Assembly: GCF_900106995.1 (NCBI RefSeq)
Contig: NZ_FNOK01000076.1
Span: forward strand, 1 to 40,500
Origin: Saccharopolyspora shandongensis
GTDB taxonomy: Bacteria > Actinomycetota > Actinomycetes > Mycobacteriales > Pseudonocardiaceae
DNA length: 40,500 bases
Reading direction: 5' to 3'
Both the position numbers and the translations under genes were made by a program. A model generated the notes under the pieces. The model was not told the DNA's origin, ran no database searches, and saw only the letters and a list, made by a program, of their open reading frames with translations. Positions within the stretch are counted from its first letter, which is position 1. The number at the start of each line of letters is the position of its first letter. Positions 1 to 7,296 of this stretch are shown one piece after another.

Positions 1-2
1 CG

Positions 3-380
3 ACGAGTACCTCACCCAACCTGGAGCTGACCAACTCGTCCCTGCGCGACGCGCTGGCGACTCTGGAGCAGGGCCAGGCACCGTTGGTGCACTCCGACCA
101 GGGATTTCAGTATCAGCATCGTTCCTGGCGGCACCTGCTGGCCGGAGTGGGCGCGACCCAGTCGATGTCCCGCACAGGCAACTGCCACGACAACGCCGTC
201 ATCGAGAGCTTCTTCGGCCACCTCAAGGAAGAAGTGTTCCACCACACCCGCTATCTCAGCGTTGAGGCGTTCACCACCGCGCTGGATGACTACATCACGT
301 GGTTCAACACCGACCGGGGCCACACACACTGCAAGGGCCTGAGCCCGGTGCAATACCGGGCCCAGACCCTCGCTGCCTAG
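3..380 (+). CDS. IS3-family transposase OrfB, C-terminal fragment (5' end outside window)
   Basis: This is the C-terminal end of the rve-type integrase domain of an IS3-family transposase, which cuts and joins the element ends. The reading frame is open from base 3. Visible motifs are HSDQG, which contains the second catalytic Asp, and the D-N-A-x-x-E-S-F-F block (DNAVIESFFGHLKEE) with the catalytic Glu. They are followed by the usual tail, in which the W-F-N-x-x-R region leads to G-L-S-P-V-Q-Y. The gene is cut only by the window edge; nothing seen here suggests that it is degraded. In intact IS3 elements this product comes from OrfAB frameshifting, which cannot be checked here. Confidence 0.93.
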   Translation, partial: TSTSPNLELTNSSLRDALATLEQGQAPLVHSDQGFQYQHRSWRHLLAGVGATQSMSRTGNCHDNAVIESFFGHLKEEVFHHTRYLSVEAFTTALDDYITWFNTDRGHTHCKGLSPVQYRAQTLAA

Positions 381-394
381 ACTCTTACTTAACG

Positions 395-419
395 AGTCCA
401 ACTCCCGGGGACCAGTTCA
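395..419. repeat. Right terminal inverted repeat of the IS3-family element
   Basis: Read on the minus strand it starts TGAACTGGTCCCCGG and ends GTTGGACT. It differs from the left terminal repeat at 40144-40168 at only two adjacent positions. TG...CA termini are normal for the IS3 family. Confidence 0.85.
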
Positions 420-451
420 ACCGGTAGCAGGTGCCCTTCGTCGTCAGTCGA

Positions 452-736
452 TCACTGGTCTTCGAGGCCGATGGAGAACGCGGCCTCGGTGTCCTTGCGG
501 GAGTAGGAGCGGAACGCGATGTGCGTGTCGGTGCCCAGGACGCCCTCGACCTTGTTGATCCGGCCCGGCACGATCTCGGCCAGGTCCTCGTGGCGGGGCA
601 CCCGCAGCATCGCGATCAGGTCGACGTCGCCCGCGCAGGAGTAGACCTCGTCCACGCCGTCCAGGTCGGCGATCTCCTGGGCCGCCTCGGTCAGGCGGTC
701 GGCGGCGGTCTGGATCAGCACGATCGCGGTGATCAC
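452..736 (-). CDS. Stand-alone Lrp/AsnC ligand-binding (RAM) domain protein
   Basis: A 94-residue protein that corresponds to the C-terminal alpha/beta RAM domain of Lrp/AsnC regulators and lacks the usual N-terminal helix-turn-helix. The fold pattern is visible: a strand-rich start (ITAIVLIQT), a helix, then VYSCAGDVDLIAML, then a second half ending IAFRSYSR. Members of this group oligomerise and bind amino acids. They may act by joining full-length Lrp partners or as metabolite sensors, but the role here is unknown. The GTG start at 736 is supported by AGGAGG eight bases upstream. It lies next to the cytochrome oxidase genes on the same strand, with a strong terminator between them, so it is probably a separate transcript. 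Confidence 0.85.
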   Translation of the reverse strand: MITAIVLIQTAADRLTEAAQEIADLDGVDEVYSCAGDVDLIAMLRVPRHEDLAEIVPGRINKVEGVLGTDTHIAFRSYSRKDTEAAFSIGLEDQ

Positions 737-854
737 GGCAAAAACCTCCTGCTGCGGGTTTCGCGGCCTCGAAGGACGCTGGAAAAGATCCTATCGGGTT
801 GCTCCGGAATGCGGCGCCAGCCGCATGCGGTGCGGGACTCGGCTCGCACCGCCG

Positions 855-870
855 CGCCAACCGATTGGCG
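855..870. promoter_or_regulatory. Perfect 6-bp palindrome upstream of the Lrp-domain gene
   Basis: CGCCAA-CCGA-TTGGCG lies about 120 bases upstream of the start at 736, in the gap after the ctaF terminator. It could be an operator or a small hairpin. No function is shown by the sequence alone. Confidence 0.35.
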
Positions 871-889
871 AAATCGCCGCTAAACCGGC

Positions 890-924
890 GCAGGCCCCCG
901 GGTCCGGTGGACTCGGGGGCCTGC
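890..924 (-). terminator. Strong hairpin terminator after ctaF
   Basis: A 16-bp stem (890-905 with 909-924, one G-T pair) closes a 3-nt loop just past the ctaF stop codon. Its position fits termination of the minus-strand ctaC-ctaF transcript. There is no U-tract, as is common in actinobacteria. Confidence 0.75.
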
Positions 925-938
925 GATCGGTGCGTTCG

Positions 939-1337
939 TCAGTGGTCGCTCTGACCGGTGTGGTACTCGAACACCAGGCCCGCAACCATGATCAGCACGA
1001 TGCCGACGGCGATGACGATCATCCACACGTGGAAGAACGCCAGGGCGAGACCGGCGAAGGCGGCGGACGCCGCCAGGCCCACCGGCCAGTAGCTGCCCGG
1101 GCTGAAGAAGCCCAGCTCGCCGGCGCCGTCGCTGATCTCGGCGTCGGGGTTGTCCTCCGGCCGGTCCTCGATGCGGCGAGCCACGAACGAGAAGTAGCTG
1201 CCGATGATCAGGGACAGGCCACCGACCAGGATCAGCGCCACGGTGCCGACCGGCTCCTTGGCCCAGACCCCGTACACGATCGCGGACAGGAAGAAGAAGA
1301 TGGTGATGTAGTTGAAGATCTTGGATTCGACCTTCAT
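939..1337 (-). CDS. ctaF: Cytochrome c oxidase subunit IV (actinobacterial type)
   Basis: A 132-residue integral membrane protein of the actinobacterial CtaF family, a small subunit of the aa3 cytochrome c oxidase that works in a supercomplex with the cytochrome bcc complex. Four hydrophobic segments are visible in two pairs (about residues 9-27, 33-53, 80-103 and 106-125). A charged loop between the pairs contains RRIEDRPEDNPDAE. The N-terminus MKVESKIF is typical of the family. It follows ctaC on the same strand after 42 bases, so the two are very probably one operon, and a strong hairpin ends it. The genes for subunits I and III and for bcc are not in the window. Confidence 0.92.
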   Translation of the reverse strand: MKVESKIFNYITIFFFLSAIVYGVWAKEPVGTVALILVGGLSLIIGSYFSFVARRIEDRPEDNPDAEISDGAGELGFFSPGSYWPVGLAASAAFAGLALAFFHVWMIVIAVGIVLIMVAGLVFEYHTGQSDH

Positions 1338-1379
1338 GGAGTCCTCGCTCTCACGCCGTACGCCCTGCCGAGGGCACTC

Positions 1380-2294
1380 CTACTTGGCCCCGACCTGACC
1401 GGACGGCACGCCGCCGGTGCGCTCGGTGTTGAACGGAACACCGGTCACCGCGTGCGGGGTGCACAGCTCGCCGCAGTTCATGGAGCTGAGCGCCTCGGCG
1501 GCGGTGTACGGCTGGCCGGTCTGCGGGTTGACCTGCGTCCGCAGCTGCATGTACCGGTCGAACTTGTCCTGCGACAGCGCCCGCACCTCGAAGTTCATCA
1601 TCGAGTGGTAGGTGCCGCACAGCTCCGCGCACCGACCGACGAAGGAACCTTCGCGCTTGATGGTGTTCTGGAAGACGTTGTCCTGGTTGTTCTTGTTCGG
1701 GTACGGGAAGGTGTCCCGCTTGAAGTGCCACTCCGGAACGAAGAACGAGTGGATCACGTCGGTCGCGGAGATGCTGTACTCGACGCGCCCGTTGACCGGG
1801 ACCACCAGCAGCGGGATCTCGCTGCTGCTGCCGATGGTGCGCACCGGCTGCCCGTCCGGGGTCTTGTACTCCGGGTAGTTGAACTCCCAGTTCCACTGGA
1901 ACGCGACCACGTTCACCCGCTGGTCCGGGTTGGCCGGCTTGGCCAGCACCGTGTTCTGGGTGACCGCCGTGAAGTAGAACAGCACAACGACCAGCACGAA
2001 CGGGATCGCCGTGTAGATCAGCTCGAGCGGCAGGTTGTACTGGAACTGCCGCGGGAGCTCTTCGTCGTTCTTCTTCTTGCGGTGGAAGGCGACTGTCCAG
2101 AAGATCAGCGCCCACACCAACACACCGACCGCGAGTGCCGCGATGACCGACCAGGTCCACAGGTTCCGCATCGCCTCGGCCTGCGGGGTGACACCCTCTG
2201 GCCAGCCGAACCGCAGGACCTCGTCGGTCGTGCAGCCCGTGGCCGCGACACCAACCAGGCCGATCAAACCAGCGACCTTGACCAGCCGTGGCAC
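1380..2294 (-). CDS. ctaC: Cytochrome c oxidase subunit II, lipoprotein with CuA site
   Basis: Subunit II accepts electrons from cytochrome c or bcc at a dinuclear CuA centre and passes them to haem a. With the start chosen here the protein has 304 residues. It opens with a lipoprotein signal (VAATGC, lipidated Cys21), then two membrane helices (about 46-68 and 91-112) and the periplasmic cupredoxin domain. The CuA ligands are His182, Cys222, Cys226, His230 and Met233 in CAELCGTYHSMM. The GTG at 2294 is preferred because AAGGAGGGG lies six bases upstream. An in-frame GTG at 2318 would add eight residues but place the Shine-Dalgarno inside the gene. A second CGELC (about 274-278) lies in the C-terminal extension. 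The order ctaF-ctaC < > asnB is conserved in actinobacteria. Confidence 0.95.
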   Translation of the reverse strand: MPRLVKVAGLIGLVGVAATGCTTDEVLRFGWPEGVTPQAEAMRNLWTWSVIAALAVGVLVWALIFWTVAFHRKKKNDEELPRQFQYNLPLELIYTAIPFVLVVVLFYFTAVTQNTVLAKPANPDQRVNVVAFQWNWEFNYPEYKTPDGQPVRTIGSSSEIPLLVVPVNGRVEYSISATDVIHSFFVPEWHFKRDTFPYPNKNNQDNVFQNTIKREGSFVGRCAELCGTYHSMMNFEVRALSQDKFDRYMQLRTQVNPQTGQPYTAAEALSSMNCGELCTPHAVTGVPFNTERTGGVPSGQVGAK

Positions 2295-2361
2295 TCGGGT
2301 CCCCTCCTTCAGGCCCACTGCGCGACGCCTCCTCGTGCAAAGCTCTCCACTGCGACCTGGT

Positions 2362-2396
2362 GATCCCGGCCTCGTCCTGAGACGACACCGGGGATC
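2362..2396. promoter_or_regulatory. Interrupted palindrome in the ctaC-asnB divergent region
   Basis: GATCCCGG (2362-2369) pairs with CCGGGGATC (2388-2396) with one extra base, and CGTC-CTGA-GACG nests inside. It lies 70-100 bases upstream of the ctaC start, so it may be a leader hairpin of ctaC or an operator for the divergent pair. The remainder of the 300-base gap (2295-2594) shows no other clear element apart from the ctaC Shine-Dalgarno. Confidence 0.35.
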
Positions 2397-2594
2397 TGCC
2401 GCCGGAATCCTGCGCAGAGCCTAGCCCAGGTGTAGCCGCGATACTGCTCCGGGGGCGTAGATCGCTGCCGGACGTCCGGGCGCGACCTCGGCGGGCCCCC
2501 GCGCGTGCAGCGCGCGGCCGGACAGACGGCATACTGGGGCCAGCTGTGGGGGGCTGAAGACGACACCGCCGATTCGAAGAGGTGCACCAGACGC

Positions 2595-4523
2595 GTGTGC
2601 GGCCTGCTTGGACTCATTTGTCCCACCGAAGAGAACGCCGGCTTCGCCGTTAACGCGGTGGCCAATGCGCTGCCGTGTCAACGACACCGGGGCCCGGACG
2701 AAAGCGACACTTGGCACGGCGGCGAGGTGGTCTTCGGCTTCAACCGGCTGTCGATCATCGACCTGGAGCATTCGCACCAGCCGCTGACCTGGGGCCCGCC
2801 GGAGACCCCGCAGCGCTACACCATCAACTTCAACGGTGAGATCTACAACTACCTGGAGCTGCGCGCCGAGCTGATCGAGCGGTTCGGGGCCCGGTTCAGC
2901 ACCGACGGCGACACCGAGGTGATCGTCGCCGCGTACCACTACCTCGGTACGTCGGTGGTCGGCCGGCTGCGCGGCATGTTCGCGTTCCTCATCTGGGACA
3001 ACGAGCGCAAGGTGGTCTTCGGGGCGCGCGACCCGTTCGGCATCAAGCCGCTGTTCTACGCGGCCGGGCCGGGCGGCGTGGCGTTCGCCAGCGAGAAGAA
3101 GAGCCTGCTGAGCCTGGCCAGCACGCTGCGGATCGCCGAGGAGCTGGACCACAAGGCGCTACAGCACTACCTGGTGCTGCAGTACGTGCCGGAGCCGGAG
3201 ACGCTGCACCGGCAGATCCGCCGCATCGAGTCGGGCACCTCGTTCACCGTGTCCCCGGGCGGGCAGCTGGTCACCGAGCGGTACTTCCAGCCGAACTTCC
3301 ACTCCCGGCCGGTCAACACCGACGCCGACGCGCGGCGCCTGCACGACGAGATCGTCAACGTGATGCGCGACTCCGTCGCCAAGCACATGCGCGCGGACGT
3401 CACCGTCGGCTCGTTCCTCTCCGGCGGCATCGACTCGACGGCCATCGCGGCGCTGGCCAAGGAGCACAACCCGAACCTGATCACCTTCACCACCGGCTTC
3501 GAGCGGCAGGGCTACTCGGAGGTGGACGTGGCCGCCGAGTCGGCTGCGGCGATCGGCGTCAAGCACGTGGTCCGCACCGTCTCCGCCGAGGAGATGATGG
3601 AGACGCTGCCGCTGATCATCTGGTACCTCGACGACCCGGTGGCCGACCCGGCGCTGGTGCCGCTGTGGTTCATCGCCCGGGAGGCGCGCCAGCACGTCAA
3701 GGTGGTGCTCTCCGGCGAGGGCGCCGACGAGCTGTTCGGCGGCTACACGATCTACCGCGAGCCGCTGTCGCTGGCACCGTTCGAGAAGGTGCCGGGCGCG
3801 CTGCGCAAGGCGATGGGCAAGGTCTCCACCGCCATCCCGGAGGGCGTGCGCGGCAAGGACCTGCTGCGCCGCGGGGCGCTGAGCCTGGAGGAGCGCTACT
3901 ACGGCAACGCGCGCATCTTCCGCGACGACCAGCTCCGCAACGTGATGCGCAGCTTCGACCCGGGCGTGTCCCACAAGGACGTCACGGCCGGCCCTTACCG
4001 GCAGTCGGCGAGCTGGGACCCGGTGACGCGGATGCAGCACGTGGACCTGTTCACCTGGCTGCGCGGCGACATCCTGGTCAAGGCCGACAAGATGACGATG
4101 GCCAACTCGCTGGAGCTGCGGGTGCCGTTCCTGGACCCGGAGGTGTTCCGGGTCGCCAGCACCATCCCGCTGGAGCAGAAGATCACCCGGGAGACCACGA
4201 AGTACGCGCTGCGCCAGGCGATGTACCAGGTGGTGCCCGCGCACGTGATCAACCGGCGCAAGCTCGGGTTCCCGGTGCCGATCAAGCACTGGCTGCGCGA
4301 CGAGATGCACGACTGGGCGCGCAACATCGTCCAGCAGTCGCAGACCGACCACCTTCTCGACCGCACGGCGGTGCTGCAGCTGCTGGAGGAGCACCGCTCC
4401 GGGGTGCTGGACCACAGCCGCCGCCTGTGGGCGCTGCTGGTGTTCATGCTGTGGCACGGGATCTTCATCGAGGGCCGCCTGTCCCCCGAGGTCCCGGAGC
4501 CCCACTACCCGGTCCGCCTCTGA
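2595..4523 (+). CDS. asnB: Class II glutamine-dependent asparagine synthetase / amidotransferase (AsnB/LtsA type)
   Basis: The start is fixed by chemistry. Class II amidotransferases expose Cys2 as nucleophile after Met removal, and GTG-TGC-GGC at 2595 gives MCGLLG; the longer open frame upstream is not used. The protein has 642 residues. The N-terminal glutaminase domain contains RHRGPD and NFNGEIYN, and the C-terminal synthetase domain has the ATP-pyrophosphatase loop SGGIDST near residue 276. The formal reaction is Asp + Gln + ATP to Asn. In Corynebacterium the homologue in the same ctaC-linked position is LtsA, which amidates diaminopimelate in peptidoglycan, so wall amidation is as likely as asparagine synthesis. 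It is divergent from ctaC and ended by a hairpin at 4536-4567. Confidence 0.93.
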   Translation: MCGLLGLICPTEENAGFAVNAVANALPCQRHRGPDESDTWHGGEVVFGFNRLSIIDLEHSHQPLTWGPPETPQRYTINFNGEIYNYLELRAELIERFGARFSTDGDTEVIVAAYHYLGTSVVGRLRGMFAFLIWDNERKVVFGARDPFGIKPLFYAAGPGGVAFASEKKSLLSLASTLRIAEELDHKALQHYLVLQYVPEPETLHRQIRRIESGTSFTVSPGGQLVTERYFQPNFHSRPVNTDADARRLHDEIVNVMRDSVAKHMRADVTVGSFLSGGIDSTAIAALAKEHNPNLITFTTGFERQGYSEVDVAAESAAAIGVKHVVRTVSAEEMMETLPLIIWYLDDPVADPALVPLWFIAREARQHVKVVLSGEGADELFGGYTIYREPLSLAPFEKVPGALRKAMGKVSTAIPEGVRGKDLLRRGALSLEERYYGNARIFRDDQLRNVMRSFDPGVSHKDVTAGPYRQSASWDPVTRMQHVDLFTWLRGDILVKADKMTMANSLELRVPFLDPEVFRVASTIPLEQKITRETTKYALRQAMYQVVPAHVINRRKLGFPVPIKHWLRDEMHDWARNIVQQSQTDHLLDRTAVLQLLEEHRSGVLDHSRRLWALLVFMLWHGIFIEGRLSPEVPEPHYPVRL

Positions 4524-4535
4524 CGATTCGGCGAC

Positions 4536-4567
4536 ACGGCCCGCTCACCTCGTGGTGGGCGGGCCGT
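4536..4567 (+). terminator. Terminator after asnB
   Basis: A 14-bp stem (4536-4549 with 4554-4567, one G-T pair) has a TCGT loop and is followed by TTTC, 13 bases after the asnB stop. It closely resembles the terminator at 31026-31066; both share GCTCACC ... GGTGGGCGG. Confidence 0.8.
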
Positions 4568-4611
4568 TTCGGTTGTCGGGCCGGTGCGGATGAACGTTCC
4601 GCCTGGCTGTG

Positions 4612-4657
4612 CCCGTGCGTGTTTTGTGTCGCCATAGCAGCACAAAACGCGCACGGG
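4612..4657. repeat. GCCATAGC-loop hairpin, copy A
   Basis: 17-bp arms (4612-4628 and 4641-4657, one G-T pair) enclose a 12-nt loop with GCCATAGC at loop positions 3-10. It lies between the convergent ends of asnB and the M23 peptidase gene. Two further hairpins (20639-20688 and 36792-36835) have different stems but the same loop length and loop core. It may act as a two-way terminator or be a mobile repeat. Confidence 0.8.
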
Positions 4658-4671
4658 TCGTGCACTGCTGG

Positions 4672-5517
4672 TCAGCCGCAGTGCTCGAAGGGGCTGGCGT
4701 AGGACTTGTCACCCACCGAGCCGCCCCACTTGACGCAGGTCGTGCCCGCCTCTTGGCGGACCGGGCCCGCGTAGTACGTGAAGTTGCCGGAGTCGGTCGC
4801 CCGGGTCTTCCCCTGCACCTCGAGGAACGCCGCCGTCGGCGAGGCGGTGCCGAGCGAGGTCGCCTTCAGCGTCACGACGCAGTTGTTCTTGTTCGAGGCG
4901 TTGTAGAGCAGGTAGACCGTGCCCGCGCCGGACAGGCCCGCCTCGTCGATCACGCTGTAGCCGGCCCCGCACACCTCGGTCGGCGAGTACGGGTTGCCGT
5001 TGCAGTTGTTCTTGCTGGTGAACGACGTGTGGCCGTAGTAGGGCACCGCGACGCCGTTGAGCGTCGCCTTGACCACGGCGCCGTTGAGCCGCTGTTCGTA
5101 GTGCAGGTGGGGGCCGGTGACGCCGCCGGTCGCGCCCGCCGTGCCGATCTTCGTGCCGAGGCTCACCTTCTGCCCCTCCGACACGCTCTGAGTGGACAGG
5201 TGGGCGTAGCGGGTCCGCCAGCCGCTGCCGTGGTCGATCTCGACCCAGCGGCCGTAGCTGACGTTGCCCTCGTTGGCCACCCGGGTCACGGTGCCGGCCG
5301 CCGAGGCCAGCACCGGCATCCCGGTGATGCCGGACTTCTGGAAGTCCACCGAGTACTGCGGGTTGTGACCGCTGAAGGTCGCGGCCGTCAGGGTCTGCCC
5401 GCACTGGAATGGGACCTGGAAGTTCGGTGCGGCGGACGCGGGCGCCTGCCCGAACCCGACCACGCCGAGCGCGGCGAGCACCACCGCCGCCAGGCCCGTG
5501 CCTAATCGTCGAAACAT
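4672..5517 (-). CDS. Secreted M23 (LytM) peptidase fused to a SapA-like domain
   Basis: A 281-residue exported protein. The ATG at 5517 has AGGAGG seven bases upstream. A Sec signal peptide ends near residue 29 (QAPASA then APNF). Residues about 35-150 form a LytM/M23 metallopeptidase domain; the zinc ligands are His51 and Asp58 (GHNPQYSVDF) and His139 in HLH (GPHLHYEQ), so it looks catalytically complete. Residues about 175-281 match spore-associated protein A of Streptomyces: NPYSPTEVCGAGY, VYLLYN, a GPVR stretch, KWGG and an SPFEHCG end, with paired cysteines. Substrate is probably peptidoglycan cross-bridges, outside the cell. SapA is normally a small stand-alone secreted protein, so the fusion is unusual. 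It is the last gene of a minus-strand series, 62 bases after the alpha-glucosidase gene, and probably has its own promoter. Confidence 0.88.
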   Translation of the reverse strand: MFRRLGTGLAAVVLAALGVVGFGQAPASAAPNFQVPFQCGQTLTAATFSGHNPQYSVDFQKSGITGMPVLASAAGTVTRVANEGNVSYGRWVEIDHGSGWRTRYAHLSTQSVSEGQKVSLGTKIGTAGATGGVTGPHLHYEQRLNGAVVKATLNGVAVPYYGHTSFTSKNNCNGNPYSPTEVCGAGYSVIDEAGLSGAGTVYLLYNASNKNNCVVTLKATSLGTASPTAAFLEVQGKTRATDSGNFTYYAGPVRQEAGTTCVKWGGSVGDKSYASPFEHCG

Positions 5518-5579
5518 GAACCACCTCCTGTACCAGGGGGATTCATGCGACCACGGCGGGTCGGTCAAGAACAGACCTA

Positions 5580-7166
5580 TTAGGAGGATTCGCGGTTAAT
5601 CTTTCCCGTCGACAGCCAGATCGCGGTGGCGGCGGGCAGCGTCCCGCTCCAGTCGGCCGCGCCGTCGCTGCGCAGCAGCAGGTCTCCCGGCAGGTCCAGC
5701 TCGACGGGCGAGTCGCCGAAGTTCACCGCGCACGCGAAGCCCGGTTCCCGGTGGAAGGCCAGTACCTCTCCCGGTGCGTCCAGCCACTGCAAGGCGCCGT
5801 CGCCGAGCGCCGGATTCCCGCGTCGCAGGGCCAAAGCGTCGCGGTAGTTCCGCAGCACCGAGCCGTCGCGGGCGTCCTGCGCGGCCACAGTCGACTCCGC
5901 CCACTCCCCCGGCGCCGGGAGCCAACCGTCCGCCGAGCTGAAGCCGAACGGCGGCCGCTCGCCGGACCAGGGGATCGGCACCCGGCAGCCGTCGCGGCCC
6001 CGCTCGGTGCGGCCGGAGCGCTCCCAGATCGGGTCCTGCCGCGCCTCGTCGGGCAGGTCGAGCACCTCGGGCAGCCCGAGTTCCTCGCCCTGGTGGACGT
6101 ACACCGAGCCGGGCAGGGCGAAGCTGAACAGGGCGGCGGCGCGGGCCCGCCGGATTCCCAGCTCGCCGCCGCCGTAGCGGGTCACCGGTCGCGGCACGTC
6201 GTGGTTGCCGAGCACCCACGTCGTGGTGGCGCCCACCCGGGCCGTGGTGGCCAGCGATTCCTCGACCACGGTCCGGAAACCGGCCGCCGACCACGGCGCT
6301 TCCAGCAGCGCGAAGTTGAACGCCTGGTGCAGTTCGTCGGGCCGGACGTAGCGCGCCAGTCGCTCGCTGGTCGACGCCCACGCTTCGGCCACCCCGATGC
6401 GCGCGCCCTCGTAGGAGTCGAGCAGCTGCCGCCAGTCGCGGTAGATCTCGTGCACCTCGTCCTGGTCGAAGTACGGCAGCTCGCCGCGCCCCAGCAGGGA
6501 GATCTGCTTGTCCAGCCCGGTGTCCGGCAGGTCCGGGTGCTTGATCATGCCGTGCGCGACGTCGATCCGGAAGCCGTCGACGCCGCGGTCCAGCCAGAAC
6601 GCCAGCACTTTCCGGAAATCCTCGCGCACCTGCTGGTTGCGCCAGTTCAGGTCGGGCTGCTCCGGCGCGAACAGGTGCAGGTACCACTGGCCGTCGGCGA
6701 GCCTGGTCCACGCCGGACCGCCGAAGATGGATTCCCAGTCGTTGGGCGGGAGTTCACCGGCCGCGCCCCGCCCGTCCCGGATGACGTAGCGGTCCCGGGC
6801 CGCGGCGCCGGGAGCGGCCGCCAGCGCCTCGGCGAACCACGGGTGCCGGTCGGAGGTGTGGTTGGGCACCACGTCGACCAGGACCCGCAGCCCGAGCGAA
6901 TGCGCCTGCGCGAGCAGCTCGTCGAAGTCGGCCATCGTGCCGAACATCGGGTCCACGTCGCAGTAGTCGGCCACGTCGTAGCCGCCGTCCGCCATCGGGG
7001 ACGGGTAGAACGGGGTCAGCCAGACGGCGTCGACGCCGAGCCGCACCAGGTGCGGTAACCGGTCGCGCACCCCGGCCAGGTCACCGATGCCGTCGCCGTC
7101 GCTGTCGGCGAAGCTGCGCACGTAAACCTGGTAGACGACGGCATCCCGCCACCAGTTCTGAGACAT
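5580..7166 (-). CDS. GH13 alpha-glucosidase (cytoplasmic)
   Basis: A 528-residue glycoside hydrolase family 13 enzyme of the oligo-1,6-/alpha-glucosidase type, which releases glucose from maltose, maltodextrin or related sugars. No signal peptide is seen, so it acts inside the cell on sugars imported by MalEFG. GH13 regions are visible: DVVPNH (98-103), GFRID with nucleophile Asp202, acid/base Glu261 in GVAEAW, and NHD with Asp323. The ATG at 7166 (MSQNWWRDAVVYQVYVRSF) is the family-like start and has GGGAG just upstream; an in-frame upstream start at 7283 would run through the palindromic operators. It follows the regulator gene on the same strand, but a 162-base gap with two palindromes suggests its own regulated promoter. 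Confidence 0.92.
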   Translation of the reverse strand: MSQNWWRDAVVYQVYVRSFADSDGDGIGDLAGVRDRLPHLVRLGVDAVWLTPFYPSPMADGGYDVADYCDVDPMFGTMADFDELLAQAHSLGLRVLVDVVPNHTSDRHPWFAEALAAAPGAAARDRYVIRDGRGAAGELPPNDWESIFGGPAWTRLADGQWYLHLFAPEQPDLNWRNQQVREDFRKVLAFWLDRGVDGFRIDVAHGMIKHPDLPDTGLDKQISLLGRGELPYFDQDEVHEIYRDWRQLLDSYEGARIGVAEAWASTSERLARYVRPDELHQAFNFALLEAPWSAAGFRTVVEESLATTARVGATTTWVLGNHDVPRPVTRYGGGELGIRRARAAALFSFALPGSVYVHQGEELGLPEVLDLPDEARQDPIWERSGRTERGRDGCRVPIPWSGERPPFGFSSADGWLPAPGEWAESTVAAQDARDGSVLRNYRDALALRRGNPALGDGALQWLDAPGEVLAFHREPGFACAVNFGDSPVELDLPGDLLLRSDGAADWSGTLPAATAIWLSTGKINRESS

Positions 7167-7252
7167 CCCTGCTCCCGTCTTCGGACTTGCTTCAGGTCGT
7201 GCCTTCGCAGCGGTCGGGCCGCTCGGTGGGCGAGATCGGGCAGGTCGCGAGG

Positions 7253-7276
7253 CGCCGTTTTCGCGCGAAAACGGCG
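7253..7276. promoter_or_regulatory. 24-bp perfect palindrome, likely operator of the alpha-glucosidase gene
   Basis: The palindrome is centred on TTTTCGCGCGAAAA, about 90 bases upstream of the alpha-glucosidase start. A near copy is centred 41 bp away (7297-7314), close to four helical turns, so two dimers would sit on the same DNA face. A central CG step is typical of LacI-family operators. It differs from the TTGCAA boxes near malE and the amylase gene. Confidence 0.7.
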
Positions 7277-7296
7277 TTCCCACGCACGCCAGGTGA

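Larger units (their letters stand above)
1..419 (+). mobile_element. Right end of an IS3-family (IS150-like) insertion sequence
   Basis: Only the last 419 bases of the element are in the window. It carries the C-terminal part of the DDE transposase, which stops at 380, and then a terminal inverted repeat at 395-419. The reverse complement of that repeat agrees at 23 of 25 positions with the left end of a second element at 40144-40168, in the same orientation. The terminus begins TGAACTGGTCCCC; from memory this resembles the IS150 type, which also has a TG start and an internal GTTGGAC. No target duplication can be read because the other end lies outside the window. Confidence 0.9.

Noticed and set aside
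3159..4505. Long minus-strand open frames over asnB
   Set aside because: They are antisense to a complete asparagine synthetase gene and have no recognisable domain.
7167..7283. N-terminal extension of the alpha-glucosidase to the in-frame start at 7283
   Set aside because: The extra 39 residues have no homology and would place the operator palindrome at 7253-7276 inside the gene, whereas MSQNWW at 7166 is a typical family start with a Shine-Dalgarno.
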